31,402 nucleotides of DNA from a virus: positions 1 through 31,402 of the IMG/VR virus record IMGVR_UViG_3300044844_000923; one strand, given 5' to 3'. Below the pieces are notes generated by a model. It saw nothing but the letters and a program-made list of their open reading frames with translations, was not told the DNA's origin and searched no databases. The position numbers were made by a program, and so were the translations under genes. Of this stretch, positions 5,523-14,563 are shown in pieces. Position 1 is the stretch's first letter. The number at the start of each line of letters is the position of its first letter.

Positions 5523-5834
5523 ATGGCTAATAAAGATAATCTAAAGCATCTGGTTCCTTTCAAAAAGGGATTTGATCCACGAAGAAATATAAAGGGACAA
5601 CCCCCGAAGATTCCTGCAATAGATACTTTACTGGCAGAGGTATTGGGTGAGGAAAAGGACGGAGTTTCTGCAGCTAAGGCTATCCTAATGGCTTTACGTG
5701 CTAAGGCATCTAAAGGTGATGTTCGGGCTGCAGAGGCTTTACTTGATAGGGCTTATGGAAAATCTACTCAGATTGTGGACCATACAGTTGCTTTAAATTA
5801 CGATGAATTTATTGAAAAAATTACCAATGCTTAA
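5523..5834 (+). CDS. Probable small terminase subunit (DUF5681-like)
   Basis: 103 residues. The N-terminal F-K-K-G-F-D-P-R-R-N-I-K-G-Q-P-P-K segment and the helical body L-L-A-E-V-L-G-E-E-K-D-G ... K-G-D-V-R-A-A-E-A-L-L-D-R-A-Y-G-K are the pattern of DUF5681-type proteins, which sit just before large terminases in many phages. The role would be recognition of the packaging site on the concatemer. It is followed at once by a small unknown gene and then the ATPase, which supports the assignment. Function is by position and pattern. Confidence 0.65.
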   Translation: MANKDNLKHLVPFKKGFDPRRNIKGQPPKIPAIDTLLAEVLGEEKDGVSAAKAILMALRAKASKGDVRAAEALLDRAYGKSTQIVDHTVALNYDEFIEKITNA

Positions 5835-6084
5835 ATCAGATTTACCAATAGAACCTTATACAATAGCTGAGGCTTTAGTTTGTATAAATGCGGAATTGAA
5901 ATCCAAAGGCAGGCATAAAATTGGCTCCAGTCACTTCAATAATTTGATTTACAATATTGTTAAAGTGGAACGGATAAAGGTTAAAAAGAAACCAGTATCA
6001 ATCCACTACAACTCTATAGTTGACATTTACAACCACATCAACACAAAACGCTATCCAAAGAATAGAAAAACTAGGTGCAAATAA
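5827..6084 (+). CDS. Hypothetical protein between terminase genes
   Basis: The ATG at 5827 (MLKSDLPIEPYTI) gives 85 residues and an 8-base overlap with the preceding stop. An ATG at 5803 would add eight residues but overlap further. The protein has a mixed helix and strand pattern with a very basic C-terminus (TKRYPKNRKTRCK). L-P-I-E-P-Y-T-I-A-E-A-L and the helices that follow could form a small helix-turn-helix domain, so it may be an additional DNA-recognition component of packaging. The next gene starts inside it at a GTG. Confidence 0.55.
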   Translation: MLKSDLPIEPYTIAEALVCINAELKSKGRHKIGSSHFNNLIYNIVKVERIKVKKKPVSIHYNSIVDIYNHINTKRYPKNRKTRCK

Positions 6085-7211
6085 TCCCAATATATTTCAG
6101 ACACTTTAAACAGAATGCCAAAGAAAGATTTGTAGGATTAGTTGGAAGTTCAAGGTCTGGCAAAACTTATTCGGGACTTCAATGGTTATTCTTTATGGCT
6201 CAAATGGGCATCAAATTTGAATGTACTGTTGTTGGTCGTTCTATTCCTTTTTTACGTGACGGAGCGGTCAATTCCTTTCGGGAAATAGCAAATGGATATA
6301 CCATTATTCGCTCACCCTTTAGCGTAAAAATAAAAAACGCCTCTTTCTTATTTCGTTCCTTTGAAAATGAAAACGATGCCAAGGGAGCGGAGAGGGATTT
6401 CCTTTACCTAAACGAATGTAATGACTTGGAATATAAAGTTGTTCAACAATTAATTATGAGAACCAGGATTCAAACGATTGTGGATTTTAACCCTACAAAA
6501 CGATTTTGGATTGACGAATATACGTCTGGCAGCAACCTATTAAAAACCACTTGGAAAGACAACCCATATTTAGCAGAATCCCAAAAGGAAAACTTTGCAG
6601 CTATAAAACATAGAGCGGAACTACCAAATGCATCTGCTTACGACAAGTACCTTTATTCCGTGTTCTATTTAGGCGAGTATGGAGATATGCGAGGCAATGT
6701 ATTTGGCAGGCTATCAGAATGTACCGTTGCTGAATACGAAAGTTTAACCAAACATAGTCGCAAGCTTTACGGTTTGGATTTTGGTTTCAGTCAAGATCCT
6801 TGCGCTTTGATTGAAATGTCAATGGTGCTTGGAGTTATTTATATCAGATACCTACTGTATCAAAACCAACTAAACGACTTCCAGTTATCCGAAATACTGA
6901 AAGAATATTGTGATGCCAGTAACCCAATAATTTGTGACTTCGGAGGCGGAGGTGATGCTAGAATGTCAAACATATTTCAGTTAACCGGTCTGACTTTAGT
7001 CAAGGCCACAAAGGGACCAAACTCAATTAAAACTGGAGTAGAATTATTGAACACTTATCCTATTGTTGTTTGTGGTGAACACGCAATGAAAGAATTTAGC
7101 AGCTATGAATTTGTAGATGATTCATTTTCGGAAAAGGATAACCACGGTATTGATAGCGCAAGGTACGCCATTGACTATGCCGTCCGTGCCAATTACTTTA
7201 ATATTAGTTAA
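6075..7211 (+). CDS. terL: Terminase large subunit
   Basis: 378 residues from a GTG start that overlaps the previous gene by 10 bases; no in-frame ATG would keep the ATPase core. Walker A is G-S-S-R-S-G-K-T (24-31) and Walker B D-F-L-Y-L-N-E (108-114, acidic Glu114). V-D-F-N-P-T (136-141) follows. The C-terminal RNase H-like nuclease has acidic residues in L-D-F-G-F (Asp235), C-D-F-G-G (Asp288) and G-I-D-S-A-R-Y (Asp360). The enzyme drives DNA into the prohead and cuts the concatemer. The length is somewhat short for the family (about 400-600) but all key motifs are present. The gene is followed by a neck protein rather than by the portal. Confidence 0.93.
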   Translation: MQIIPIYFRHFKQNAKERFVGLVGSSRSGKTYSGLQWLFFMAQMGIKFECTVVGRSIPFLRDGAVNSFREIANGYTIIRSPFSVKIKNASFLFRSFENENDAKGAERDFLYLNECNDLEYKVVQQLIMRTRIQTIVDFNPTKRFWIDEYTSGSNLLKTTWKDNPYLAESQKENFAAIKHRAELPNASAYDKYLYSVFYLGEYGDMRGNVFGRLSECTVAEYESLTKHSRKLYGLDFGFSQDPCALIEMSMVLGVIYIRYLLYQNQLNDFQLSEILKEYCDASNPIICDFGGGGDARMSNIFQLTGLTLVKATKGPNSIKTGVELLNTYPIVVCGEHAMKEFSSYEFVDDSFSEKDNHGIDSARYAIDYAVRANYFNIS

Positions 7212-7233
7212 CTATTTTATTTATTTTTATATC

Positions 7234-7734
7234 GTGACTGAAAAAGAGATAGTTAAGGACGAATTAACTCAAATGATTGGTAGGATTGCCAATAATTTGG
7301 ATAGTACTGGAACGAGTGCAAGTGGTCGTACTGCTAAATCTATGAGGATTGAGGAAACGGAATTTGGAGTAGTAGTGTTTTCCAGAAGATATTTTAAGGG
7401 TGTTGAAATAGGCAGACCTGCAGGCGGTGTTCCAAAAGGCTTTAATCAGATTATCAAACAATGGATTTTAGACAAGGGAATTGCAGTCACTCAGTTGCCT
7501 TATAAACGAAAACCATCTGCTAACTGGCAACCTAAATATAGCGTTCCAGAACGGTCGCTAATTATGGCTGCAGGTGCTATTGCAAGTAACATTAAAAGCA
7601 AAGGAACTGGGTTGCATCAAAGGGGAGGGCGTTCCGATATTTACAGTCAAGAAATAGAAACTACCGTTGGCAATATTAAAAAACGCTTGGCATCGGAAGT
7701 GATTGCACAAATTAAATCAAACATTAGGAAGTAA
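7234..7734 (+). CDS. Neck / tail-completion protein (HK97 gp10-like)
   Basis: I chose the GTG at 7234, which gives 166 residues starting MTEKEIVKDEL. The frame extends upstream to 7117 inside the terminase gene, but that part has hydrophobic, unrelated composition. The body R-T-A-K-S-M-R-I-E-E-T-E-F-G-V-V-V-F-S-R-R-Y-F-K-G-V-E-I-G-R-P and the C-terminal helix of repeated basic and aliphatic residues are typical of small proteins that close the tail or join head and tail. A run of T (TTATTTATTTTTAT) precedes the start and resembles the A/T-rich promoter-like motif seen before other late genes. Confidence 0.5.
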   Translation: MTEKEIVKDELTQMIGRIANNLDSTGTSASGRTAKSMRIEETEFGVVVFSRRYFKGVEIGRPAGGVPKGFNQIIKQWILDKGIAVTQLPYKRKPSANWQPKYSVPERSLIMAAGAIASNIKSKGTGLHQRGGRSDIYSQEIETTVGNIKKRLASEVIAQIKSNIRK

Positions 7735-10577
7735 TGGCACAAGAGAAAGAAGAAATATTAATCGAGATTGTAGTTTCAAATGAGGCTGCAGCCAAAACTA
7801 TTTTTGAAAACCAACAAAGCATTGAGCGTTTAAAGCAAACGCAAATCGAATTGACAAAGGCTCGTAAGGCAGGAACCATTACCGAAGAAGAATACAGTAA
7901 AAAATCTACTGCAGTAAAGGTTGCCATTGATACCCAGAAAGAATCTATCCGTCAAAACGAAAAGGAATTAAGAAACAACATTAAAACCCAAAAGGATAAC
8001 ACGGATAGCTTGGCAGCAATGAGAGCGCAGTTATCCAACAACATAAAAGAGTTTGATAATTTAAGTAAAGCTGAAAGGGAAAGCGCCAAGGGACAAGAAT
8101 TACAAAAGAGTATTGCAGATACCGTTGAACAATTAAACGAGGCAGAGCAGGCAACTGGTAGGTTTCAGAGGCAAATAGGAAACTATCCCGAGGGAATGAG
8201 TAAGGCAGGAGCAGGAATGAATCAAGTTACTGGTTTCTTAGGAAAAATGTCCGACCAGGTTAGTGTTGTAAGTCCAAAATTAGGAGGAATGATTTCATCT
8301 TTCGGAGGTTTTGCAGCAAAGGCAAGTGGTGTTTCTGAAAGTGTTGCGGATATGAGTTCAAACATAGCGCAAAGTGGTGAGGCAATGGGTTCCATTGAGG
8401 GATTTGCAGGAAAGGCATCTGGAAGTTTAACCAATTTGGCAACCACTTCTGGTACTGCAGCCAAGGCATCTACTGGAGCATTTGGCTCAATAGCATCTGG
8501 AGCAAGGGCGTTAGGTACTGTATTTTTAACTCCACCTATCATAATTATTGCGGCGGTTGTAGGTGCAATCGTTGCTGCCTTTATGTTATTGAAAAAAGGA
8601 TTTTCATTGAATGATGAGGCAAGTACAAAAATGTCAGAATCGTTTGCAATCTTACAACCTATATTCGATGCCATTGGTAAAGCTGCAAGTTTCTTGGCAG
8701 GTGCTATTGCGGAGGTAGTTCATTTTATGGCAGAGGCAACTGCAGGTGCAATCGATGCTATTGCAGGGTTCTTTGGTATTAAAACTGGAATGGCTGATGC
8801 GGCAAAGGCAGCAATGGAATTAGTAAGAGCGCAAGATGATTTAGAGGAGGCAGAAAGAAACTTTAGTGTTAACACTGCAAAGAGGGCTGTTAAGCGTTCT
8901 GAATTAATGGCGGAGGTTATGGATAAGGAAAAGAATAATGCCGAACAAAGAATAGCTTTTTTGAAAGATGCCAGTAAATTAGATGAGCAGGATTTAATTG
9001 ATAAGAAAAAATTAGCAGATGAGAATTTAAGAATTATTGAAACATTAGCTAAAAACGAAAGTGATACTAGCGATGAAACTGCAGATAAAATTGCAGCTGC
9101 AAAGGTTCGTTCTTTAAATGCGGAACGAGAATATTTTGACGGTAAAAAAGAGATTAATAAAAAATTAGCTGCAGCCGAAAATGAATTGGCAGCGGAACAA
9201 CAAGCTAATTATGAAAAGTGGAAACAGATACACGATGAAAAGTTAAGTAAGGAAAAGGCTGCTATCAGACAACTGGAGGATTTAGTTATCCAACAAATAA
9301 AAGATGATTACCAACGTCAGATCTTAGCAGAAGAAACTAAAACTAAACGTGCAAATGAAGATTTACAATTACGATTAGATACAGAAAAGAATTTAACTGC
9401 AAAGGCAAAGCAAGCGATTAGTGATACTATTATCCAGAATAATAATATCCTAAACGATAAGGTAAATGAGTTGACCGAAAAGTCTTTAGATGCCAATATC
9501 AAAAAAGAGATTGACGCCAAGACAAAGGAATACGAGGCAAAATTACAATTAGCTGAAAAGGGAACACAAGCTGAATTAAATTTAAAGATTGGTAAACTTA
9601 CCCTGCAGCGTGATGCTGAATTATTAAATGAGAATTTAACTAATGTTCAAAGATTAGCCATTGAAGATAAATTTCTGAAAGATTCGCAAGCGTTAAAAGA
9701 TGCAGCAACTGCAGAAAAGTATAATAAATTACAGAGTGATTTAGAAAAAGAATTTCAATTAAAAATTCTTAATGCTCAAAACAATGGTTTATTTGAAGAT
9801 GAGCAGGCTTTATTGGAATTAGAAAAAGCAAAAGCTTATCAGTTATCCGTAATAAATATGGATGCTGAAACAAAGGCAGCATTAAAGTTAAGCCAACAAG
9901 ATTATGCAATTATGGTTGCAAAGGCTAACCAAGATGTTATCAATTCGGAGCAGCAAGTTATTAATGCCCAAGTAATGAAACTAGAGGCTTTTACATCAAC
10001 TATGCGAAGTATTGGAACTTTATTAAATTCAATATTATCTTCAATGTCTGACGATTCAGAGCAAGCTGCAGAATTCGCAAAGGCTATTGCTATTTTCAAT
10101 ATTGGTGTTTCATTGGCAGAGGGAATTGCAGGAGTAGTTAAGACTGCCAGTAAATCATCAGTAACTATTTACGATTATTTAGCAGCCATTGCTGCAGGTT
10201 CTGCATCTGTAATCAGTACAATAAGCGCAGCAAGAAAAGCATTTGAACCAATGCCAAAAAAACCTGCATTTGCATCTGGAGGTTTAGTTAGCGGACCTGG
10301 CAGCGGAACAAGTGACTCTATTGACGCTAAATTGAGCAATGGAGAAAGCGTTTTAAATGCAAATAGTACTGCAATGTTCTCGCCATTATTAAGTGCCTTA
10401 AACCAAGCAGGAGGAGGTGTTGGTTTCGGTCAACAACAAGTTAGTAATCAATTAGCAGGTGAAGATATGTTGGCTCGTGCTTTTGCAAAAGGTGCAGCAA
10501 TGATACCACCAAATATATTAACTTTGAAAGAATTTCACGCTGCAAACGATAGATACGTTTCATTAAAAGAATTATAA
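7734..10577 (+). CDS. Tail tape measure protein
   Basis: 947 residues. Residues 1-150 are heptad-like coiled coil (Glu/Lys/Gln rich). Residues 160-260 are Gly/Ala/Ser rich. A hydrophobic stretch at about 265-287 (P-P-I-I-I-I-A-A-V-V-G-A-I-V-A-A-F) may insert in the host membrane. Residues 350-750 are long coiled coil. The C-terminus has the classic F-A-S-G-G-L-V-S-G-P-G-S-G-T-S-D-S-I-D-A-K-L-S-N-G-E motif. It sets the tail length and is ejected into the cell. The length corresponds to a tail of the order of 140 nm if the usual 0.15 nm per residue applies (inference). It overlaps the neck gene by one base and is the first gene after it, with no visible tail-chaperone frameshift pair before it. 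Confidence 0.93.
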   Translation: MAQEKEEILIEIVVSNEAAAKTIFENQQSIERLKQTQIELTKARKAGTITEEEYSKKSTAVKVAIDTQKESIRQNEKELRNNIKTQKDNTDSLAAMRAQLSNNIKEFDNLSKAERESAKGQELQKSIADTVEQLNEAEQATGRFQRQIGNYPEGMSKAGAGMNQVTGFLGKMSDQVSVVSPKLGGMISSFGGFAAKASGVSESVADMSSNIAQSGEAMGSIEGFAGKASGSLTNLATTSGTAAKASTGAFGSIASGARALGTVFLTPPIIIIAAVVGAIVAAFMLLKKGFSLNDEASTKMSESFAILQPIFDAIGKAASFLAGAIAEVVHFMAEATAGAIDAIAGFFGIKTGMADAAKAAMELVRAQDDLEEAERNFSVNTAKRAVKRSELMAEVMDKEKNNAEQRIAFLKDASKLDEQDLIDKKKLADENLRIIETLAKNESDTSDETADKIAAAKVRSLNAEREYFDGKKEINKKLAAAENELAAEQQANYEKWKQIHDEKLSKEKAAIRQLEDLVIQQIKDDYQRQILAEETKTKRANEDLQLRLDTEKNLTAKAKQAISDTIIQNNNILNDKVNELTEKSLDANIKKEIDAKTKEYEAKLQLAEKGTQAELNLKIGKLTLQRDAELLNENLTNVQRLAIEDKFLKDSQALKDAATAEKYNKLQSDLEKEFQLKILNAQNNGLFEDEQALLELEKAKAYQLSVINMDAETKAALKLSQQDYAIMVAKANQDVINSEQQVINAQVMKLEAFTSTMRSIGTLLNSILSSMSDDSEQAAEFAKAIAIFNIGVSLAEGIAGVVKTASKSSVTIYDYLAAIAAGSASVISTISAARKAFEPMPKKPAFASGGLVSGPGSGTSDSIDAKLSNGESVLNANSTAMFSPLLSALNQAGGGVGFGQQQVSNQLAGEDMLARAFAKGAAMIPPNILTLKEFHAANDRYVSLKEL

Positions 10578-10578
10578 T

Positions 10579-11991
10579 ATGAGAACCTTTACAGACGCAT
10601 CCACATTTACAATAGACTATCCAGATAATTTAGTTTTTTCTGGAGATCTTAATAGGATTGCAATTACAAAAAATACAACCGCAACACACGTTGAAATAAC
10701 TTATGTTTTAGGTGGATATACCTACAATGAAAATTTATATTTTCTAACTTCAAGTATTGAATTTTCTATGTCAGATATTTTAGATTTACTTTTTGCAAGA
10801 GTTTATCACACAATATTTGATACTACTCAGCCATTTAATTGCTCTGTAAAATTATACAACAACACGTCTTTATTAGACACTTTTGATTTTGATATTGATA
10901 CAGTTATTTTTGGTAAGAGAAGAATTTTTGATAAGCTAGGTGAATTACAAAACATAACAACATTTGATTACGACCAGACTATTGGGTTATCATTAATAGA
11001 TTATTATTTTAAATACGCATCTGATGTTTCAGCTATAATGTCAGATGATTCGGAACAGTTTATTGATTCTTATAGTGGATTGGTACACATAAATGCAGGT
11101 GATGTAGTTGGAGAGATTAAATACCTTTTTTACATAATTAGTAATTTTGTTTACAACCCATCGTTCAATTTTATGAGTGGGAATAATTATTGGACTACAG
11201 ATTCTTTTCCAAGTTGCGCATCTTCATTCGGAGTTACTGCAGCAAATAAATTAGTGCTTGTTATTCCAGATGAAAGTTGTGGTAATACGTTTGAGATTCA
11301 ATATAGTGGAGGAACATTTGTTGAGGGAGTTTCTTATTCTATTTGGGTAACTATTGATGCAGTTAATAATCCAAGTGGAAATCCATATTGGATAAAAGCA
11401 GATTTAGGAGGTAATTTAAGTACTGCAATTACTGGAGTAGGAACTACAAATGTAAGTGTTGTTTGTGGAGCAGGAGGCGTATTAAAATTAGTTGCCTATA
11501 TGGATGCTGATACTGGAGGCTTTGGCTCACACGGATTAAGCATTACTGGCATACAAATAAAAGATTACGAGATACATAAAATTGAATTAAACCAAGAGTG
11601 CGAGGGAATAGAAAAAAGAATTGGGTTAAGATATTTAAACCGTTTCGGAATGTGGAGAAATTATTATGTTTATTTAAAGTCTGAAAACATAGGATCTACT
11701 GCAGGAATAAAATTACCTTTCTTGGAATATAATTACACGGAATTTAATAGCACTTTTGCTGAAATAAAAAAGGGTGAGGCTCAATCTATAAATGTTTTTA
11801 GAGAAAACTTTTCAAAGGAAATTGCAAATGATTTTAGTGATATCATTTCCTCAGACCACGTTCATTTGTACGATGATATAAATAGTGTTTGGATTCCAGT
11901 AAAGGTTAACACAAATACTTTCAGTATTATTGAGAAAGAAACTTTATTCGACGTATCTTTAAATTTATTACTTCAATCAAGCAATGAGTAA
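10579..11991 (+). CDS. Distal tail protein with carbohydrate-binding-like insertion
   Basis: 470 residues, one base after the tape measure stop, in the Dit position of siphovirus tails. Residues 1-180 and 330-470 appear to form the structural part, with a C-terminus rich in beta strands. Residues about 191-330 (N-P-S-F-N-F ... Y-W-T-T ... E-G-V-S-Y-S-I-W-V-T-I-D ... L-S-I-T-G-I-Q-I) resemble a CBM4/9-type carbohydrate-binding domain inserted into it. Such 'evolved' Dit proteins bind host polysaccharide at adsorption. The gene overlaps the next one by 8 bases. Assignment is by position and pattern. Confidence 0.55.
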   Translation: MRTFTDASTFTIDYPDNLVFSGDLNRIAITKNTTATHVEITYVLGGYTYNENLYFLTSSIEFSMSDILDLLFARVYHTIFDTTQPFNCSVKLYNNTSLLDTFDFDIDTVIFGKRRIFDKLGELQNITTFDYDQTIGLSLIDYYFKYASDVSAIMSDDSEQFIDSYSGLVHINAGDVVGEIKYLFYIISNFVYNPSFNFMSGNNYWTTDSFPSCASSFGVTAANKLVLVIPDESCGNTFEIQYSGGTFVEGVSYSIWVTIDAVNNPSGNPYWIKADLGGNLSTAITGVGTTNVSVVCGAGGVLKLVAYMDADTGGFGSHGLSITGIQIKDYEIHKIELNQECEGIEKRIGLRYLNRFGMWRNYYVYLKSENIGSTAGIKLPFLEYNYTEFNSTFAEIKKGEAQSINVFRENFSKEIANDFSDIISSDHVHLYDDINSVWIPVKVNTNTFSIIEKETLFDVSLNLLLQSSNE

Positions 11992-13864
11992 ACTTACATT
12001 TGTAATAGACGGAAAGAAATTAGATATTGATAAAAATATCTCGTTTACTAGGATTTATAGAGGACTGGAAACAACAGATACAAAGAAAAATAATTATTCT
12101 TTAACTGTTAAATTTCCTTTTACCTATGCTAATGATTTAGTGTTTAGACGAACAAATTCTTTAACCTATAAATCTGATTTCCCTTACGAAACACATACTT
12201 GCGATGTGTCAAGCAATGGCGTTGTATTAATTAGTAAAGCTAATTTAATTTTACTAAGCACTACTGATTCTTATGAGTGTGCTTTAACCTGGGATAACTT
12301 TGATATTATTGGTGCAATATTAAATGATACAACAAAATTAGGGGTGCTATTGAAAGATTTTAATTCATTAAATTGGAATTACAATCATTCATTAATGGAT
12401 AAAACTTATACTACTGGCAAAGCAGACACTTATGGATATCTATTGTATAACGATGGAGGCGGTGATGTTGGTATAAGCAGCACTAAATATTATTCGTATC
12501 AGCATCCTATGATTAATTTTAATTATTTATTGGATTTGGTTTTTACAGAATTAGGTATAAATGTAAATATTCCAACTTTAAAAAATGATTTTTTTCAATC
12601 ATTGCTTATCCGTCCGAATAAAGAATACGATAATTATTTAAACAACGTATTTGAAATGCAGGTGGATTGTGGTGCTTATGTTTATATGCTTAATTTAAAT
12701 GCTGCAAGATTTTATGCTACTCCAGAAAATACTGGAACAAGCCCAACAACTCCGTCTTTTGGTAACAATAGTTATTATTTTAAAACTTGGATTGATACAA
12801 CTGATGGTGAAGATTCTTTTTATACTGACTTTACTGCCATACAACAAATTTATAGATTCAAATGTTTTGCATCCTGCAGCGGAACACTTACTATTTCTGA
12901 TTTTGTTTTAGGTACTGGAGGCAGAGCAATTTTAAGACAATGGAAAGCATCTGATGAAACTTGGCATACGCTTTTTACAGTTAGTGGAAATATGTCTGCT
13001 ACAATTATAGCTGAGGAGGGGGACTGGTTTGGATTTAGCACTTCTATTGATGATGATATGTTTAAGGTTTCTTTATCTGTATCTCCAGATACTGCTTATG
13101 AGGGTATAACAAATCCTTTATATTTTCCTAGTATGTATCATATACCTACTTGCATTGATTTGACTGTTGGTGAATTTATTAATCAAGCTTTAGGTCTTAC
13201 CTGCAGCCAATTAACTTACGATGTAAATAGTGATACTTTTTATTTTGCTGAAAGAACAAAAGAAAATTCATCTGCTTATGATATAACAAAACACATTACG
13301 AAAATAAAAGAGATAACATACGATGCGAAATACATTTATTCAAAGTTAGGTCAAATAAATATTTTCAAATATTTATCTGATACTCCAATAGATTCAGATT
13401 ACACTATATCAGTTTCAAACCCTAAATTAGTTGCCAGTAAAACTTTTATTGATTCAGTATTTAGTACTTCAAATACTCAAAGCGGTGGAACATACGATGG
13501 TAATTGTGTTGCAGTTGAACATACTTTTCCAAGCGGACAAATTTGGACTCAATACACGGAGCAACCATTACATTTACTTTATAATGATTCAGCAAATAGC
13601 AGGATATTTTTTAATACTTCTGTGTTGGATATGGTATTTATTTTCTCAGCGTTTTGGACTGACTTTTGGGCTGATTTAGAGGCGTTAGCACTTGCAGGAA
13701 CAGTCAGACTACTAAAGGTTGATACAAGTATTACTGATATAGAGTTTAAGCGTATAAACCCTAAAGGAACGGTTTACATAAAACCATTTGGTAAATATTA
13801 CGGTATAATTGAGATTGCAAAAAACGGTGACTTTGCAGAATTCTTTATTCTCGAACTATATTAA
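11984..13864 (+). CDS. Tail tip / tail-associated protein (Tal-like)
   Basis: 626 residues of mostly beta-structured sequence rich in Asn, Ser, Thr and aromatic residues. The N-terminus S-K-L-T-F-V-I-D-G-K-K-L-D-I-D and a following block (NNYSLTVKFPFTYANDLVFRRTNS) are typical of tail-hub proteins of Bacteroidota phages. It follows the tape measure and Dit-like gene, the standard order for the tail tip. No peptidase motif is evident. The C-terminal third may carry a receptor-binding region. It is the last plus-strand gene before a convergent glycosyltransferase island. Confidence 0.55.
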   Translation: MSKLTFVIDGKKLDIDKNISFTRIYRGLETTDTKKNNYSLTVKFPFTYANDLVFRRTNSLTYKSDFPYETHTCDVSSNGVVLISKANLILLSTTDSYECALTWDNFDIIGAILNDTTKLGVLLKDFNSLNWNYNHSLMDKTYTTGKADTYGYLLYNDGGGDVGISSTKYYSYQHPMINFNYLLDLVFTELGINVNIPTLKNDFFQSLLIRPNKEYDNYLNNVFEMQVDCGAYVYMLNLNAARFYATPENTGTSPTTPSFGNNSYYFKTWIDTTDGEDSFYTDFTAIQQIYRFKCFASCSGTLTISDFVLGTGGRAILRQWKASDETWHTLFTVSGNMSATIIAEEGDWFGFSTSIDDDMFKVSLSVSPDTAYEGITNPLYFPSMYHIPTCIDLTVGEFINQALGLTCSQLTYDVNSDTFYFAERTKENSSAYDITKHITKIKEITYDAKYIYSKLGQINIFKYLSDTPIDSDYTISVSNPKLVASKTFIDSVFSTSNTQSGGTYDGNCVAVEHTFPSGQIWTQYTEQPLHLLYNDSANSRIFFNTSVLDMVFIFSAFWTDFWADLEALALAGTVRLLKVDTSITDIEFKRINPKGTVYIKPFGKYYGIIEIAKNGDFAEFFILELY

Positions 13865-13889
13865 TTTTAATTGGGAAAACTTTGCAATG

Positions 13890-13950
13890 TATAATGTGGT
13901 TTGTTTTTCCACATTGTATCTCAGTAACAACACATTTTACATTTGAGATA
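13890..13950. terminator. Convergent terminator region between tail gene and glycosyltransferases
   Basis: TATAATGTGG (13890-13899) pairs with CCACATTGTA (13909-13918), a 10-bp stem with one wobble and a T-rich loop. A second inverted pair, TATCTCA (13917-13923) and TGAGATA (13944-13950), partly overlaps it. The region lies between the plus-strand stop at 13864 and the minus-strand stop at 13979, so it probably ends transcripts from both sides. Confidence 0.5.
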
Positions 13951-13978
13951 TAATGTAACCATTCTATAAATGTTTTTT

Positions 13979-14563
13979 TCATAAAAAGTATTTTTTGTAA
14001 AGGGATAAATTTGTTTGGTTGTATTTTGTAACGCACTTGGCGTTATCACTCCAACCGTCCAACTGATAAGCGAAATGCTTTTTAGAAATATAAACGTTTA
14101 AGTTTTTTCCTATGTAGTGGTCTATGGGTTCCGTACCATTGTAATCAATTAGAGTTTGATAAGCCCTTTCGTTTACGATATAAAAATGGCAGCCTGCAAA
14201 CTTTTGTATTTTGTTCCAGTATTTATCATCTGTATCAATTACTTTTCCAGAATAGCAGCCAAAAATTAAAACATCAAAATCACTCGGTAAATTTTCCAGT
14301 AATTCATCAAAGTACGGCTTTGAATTTTCTCGCAAACAGATATCATCTTCAATAATTAGAATGTTTTTTTGTAGTGTTTCACTTGCAAACCTAATACATT
14401 TTTTATGGCTTTCTCTAATTGCCAAGGTTGTATTTTCTAAATTGTTTACTGCTTTACAAATTACAGTTTTAAATTCACCAAAAAATTTAGTCAGTTCTTT
14501 TCTGGAATGCTCTAAACGTTCTGTTCGTTTAGGAAGATTTATTAAGATTGAATTTATTTGCAT
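13979..14563 (-). CDS. Glycosyltransferase family 25-like protein
   Basis: 194 residues on the minus strand. M-Q-I-N-S-I-L-I-N-L-P-K-R-T-E-R-L (residues 1-17) and I-L-I-I-E-D-D-I (69-75) match the GT25 pattern, in which the E-D-D group binds the divalent metal and sugar nucleotide. L-D-G-W-S-D-N-A near the C-terminus could hold further acceptor-site residues. GT25 enzymes act on lipopolysaccharide or proteins. It overlaps the preceding minus-strand gene by 35 bases, a sign of co-transcription. Phage use could be modification of virion proteins, phage DNA or host surface sugars. Confidence 0.7.
   Translation of the reverse strand: MQINSILINLPKRTERLEHSRKELTKFFGEFKTVICKAVNNLENTTLAIRESHKKCIRFASETLQKNILIIEDDICLRENSKPYFDELLENLPSDFDVLIFGCYSGKVIDTDDKYWNKIQKFAGCHFYIVNERAYQTLIDYNGTEPIDHYIGKNLNVYISKKHFAYQLDGWSDNAKCVTKYNQTNLSLYKKYFL

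Noticed and set aside
8222-8674. 150-residue minus-strand reading frame inside the tape measure gene
   Set aside because: It is the complement of the Gly/Ala/Ser-rich part of the tape measure; the plus frame has a clear protein signature and the minus frame has no leader or family pattern.
7734-10577. Tail-assembly chaperone with programmed frameshift directly upstream of the tape measure
   Set aside because: The only upstream gene is the 166-residue neck-like protein; no slippery sequence and overlapping frame extension is evident.
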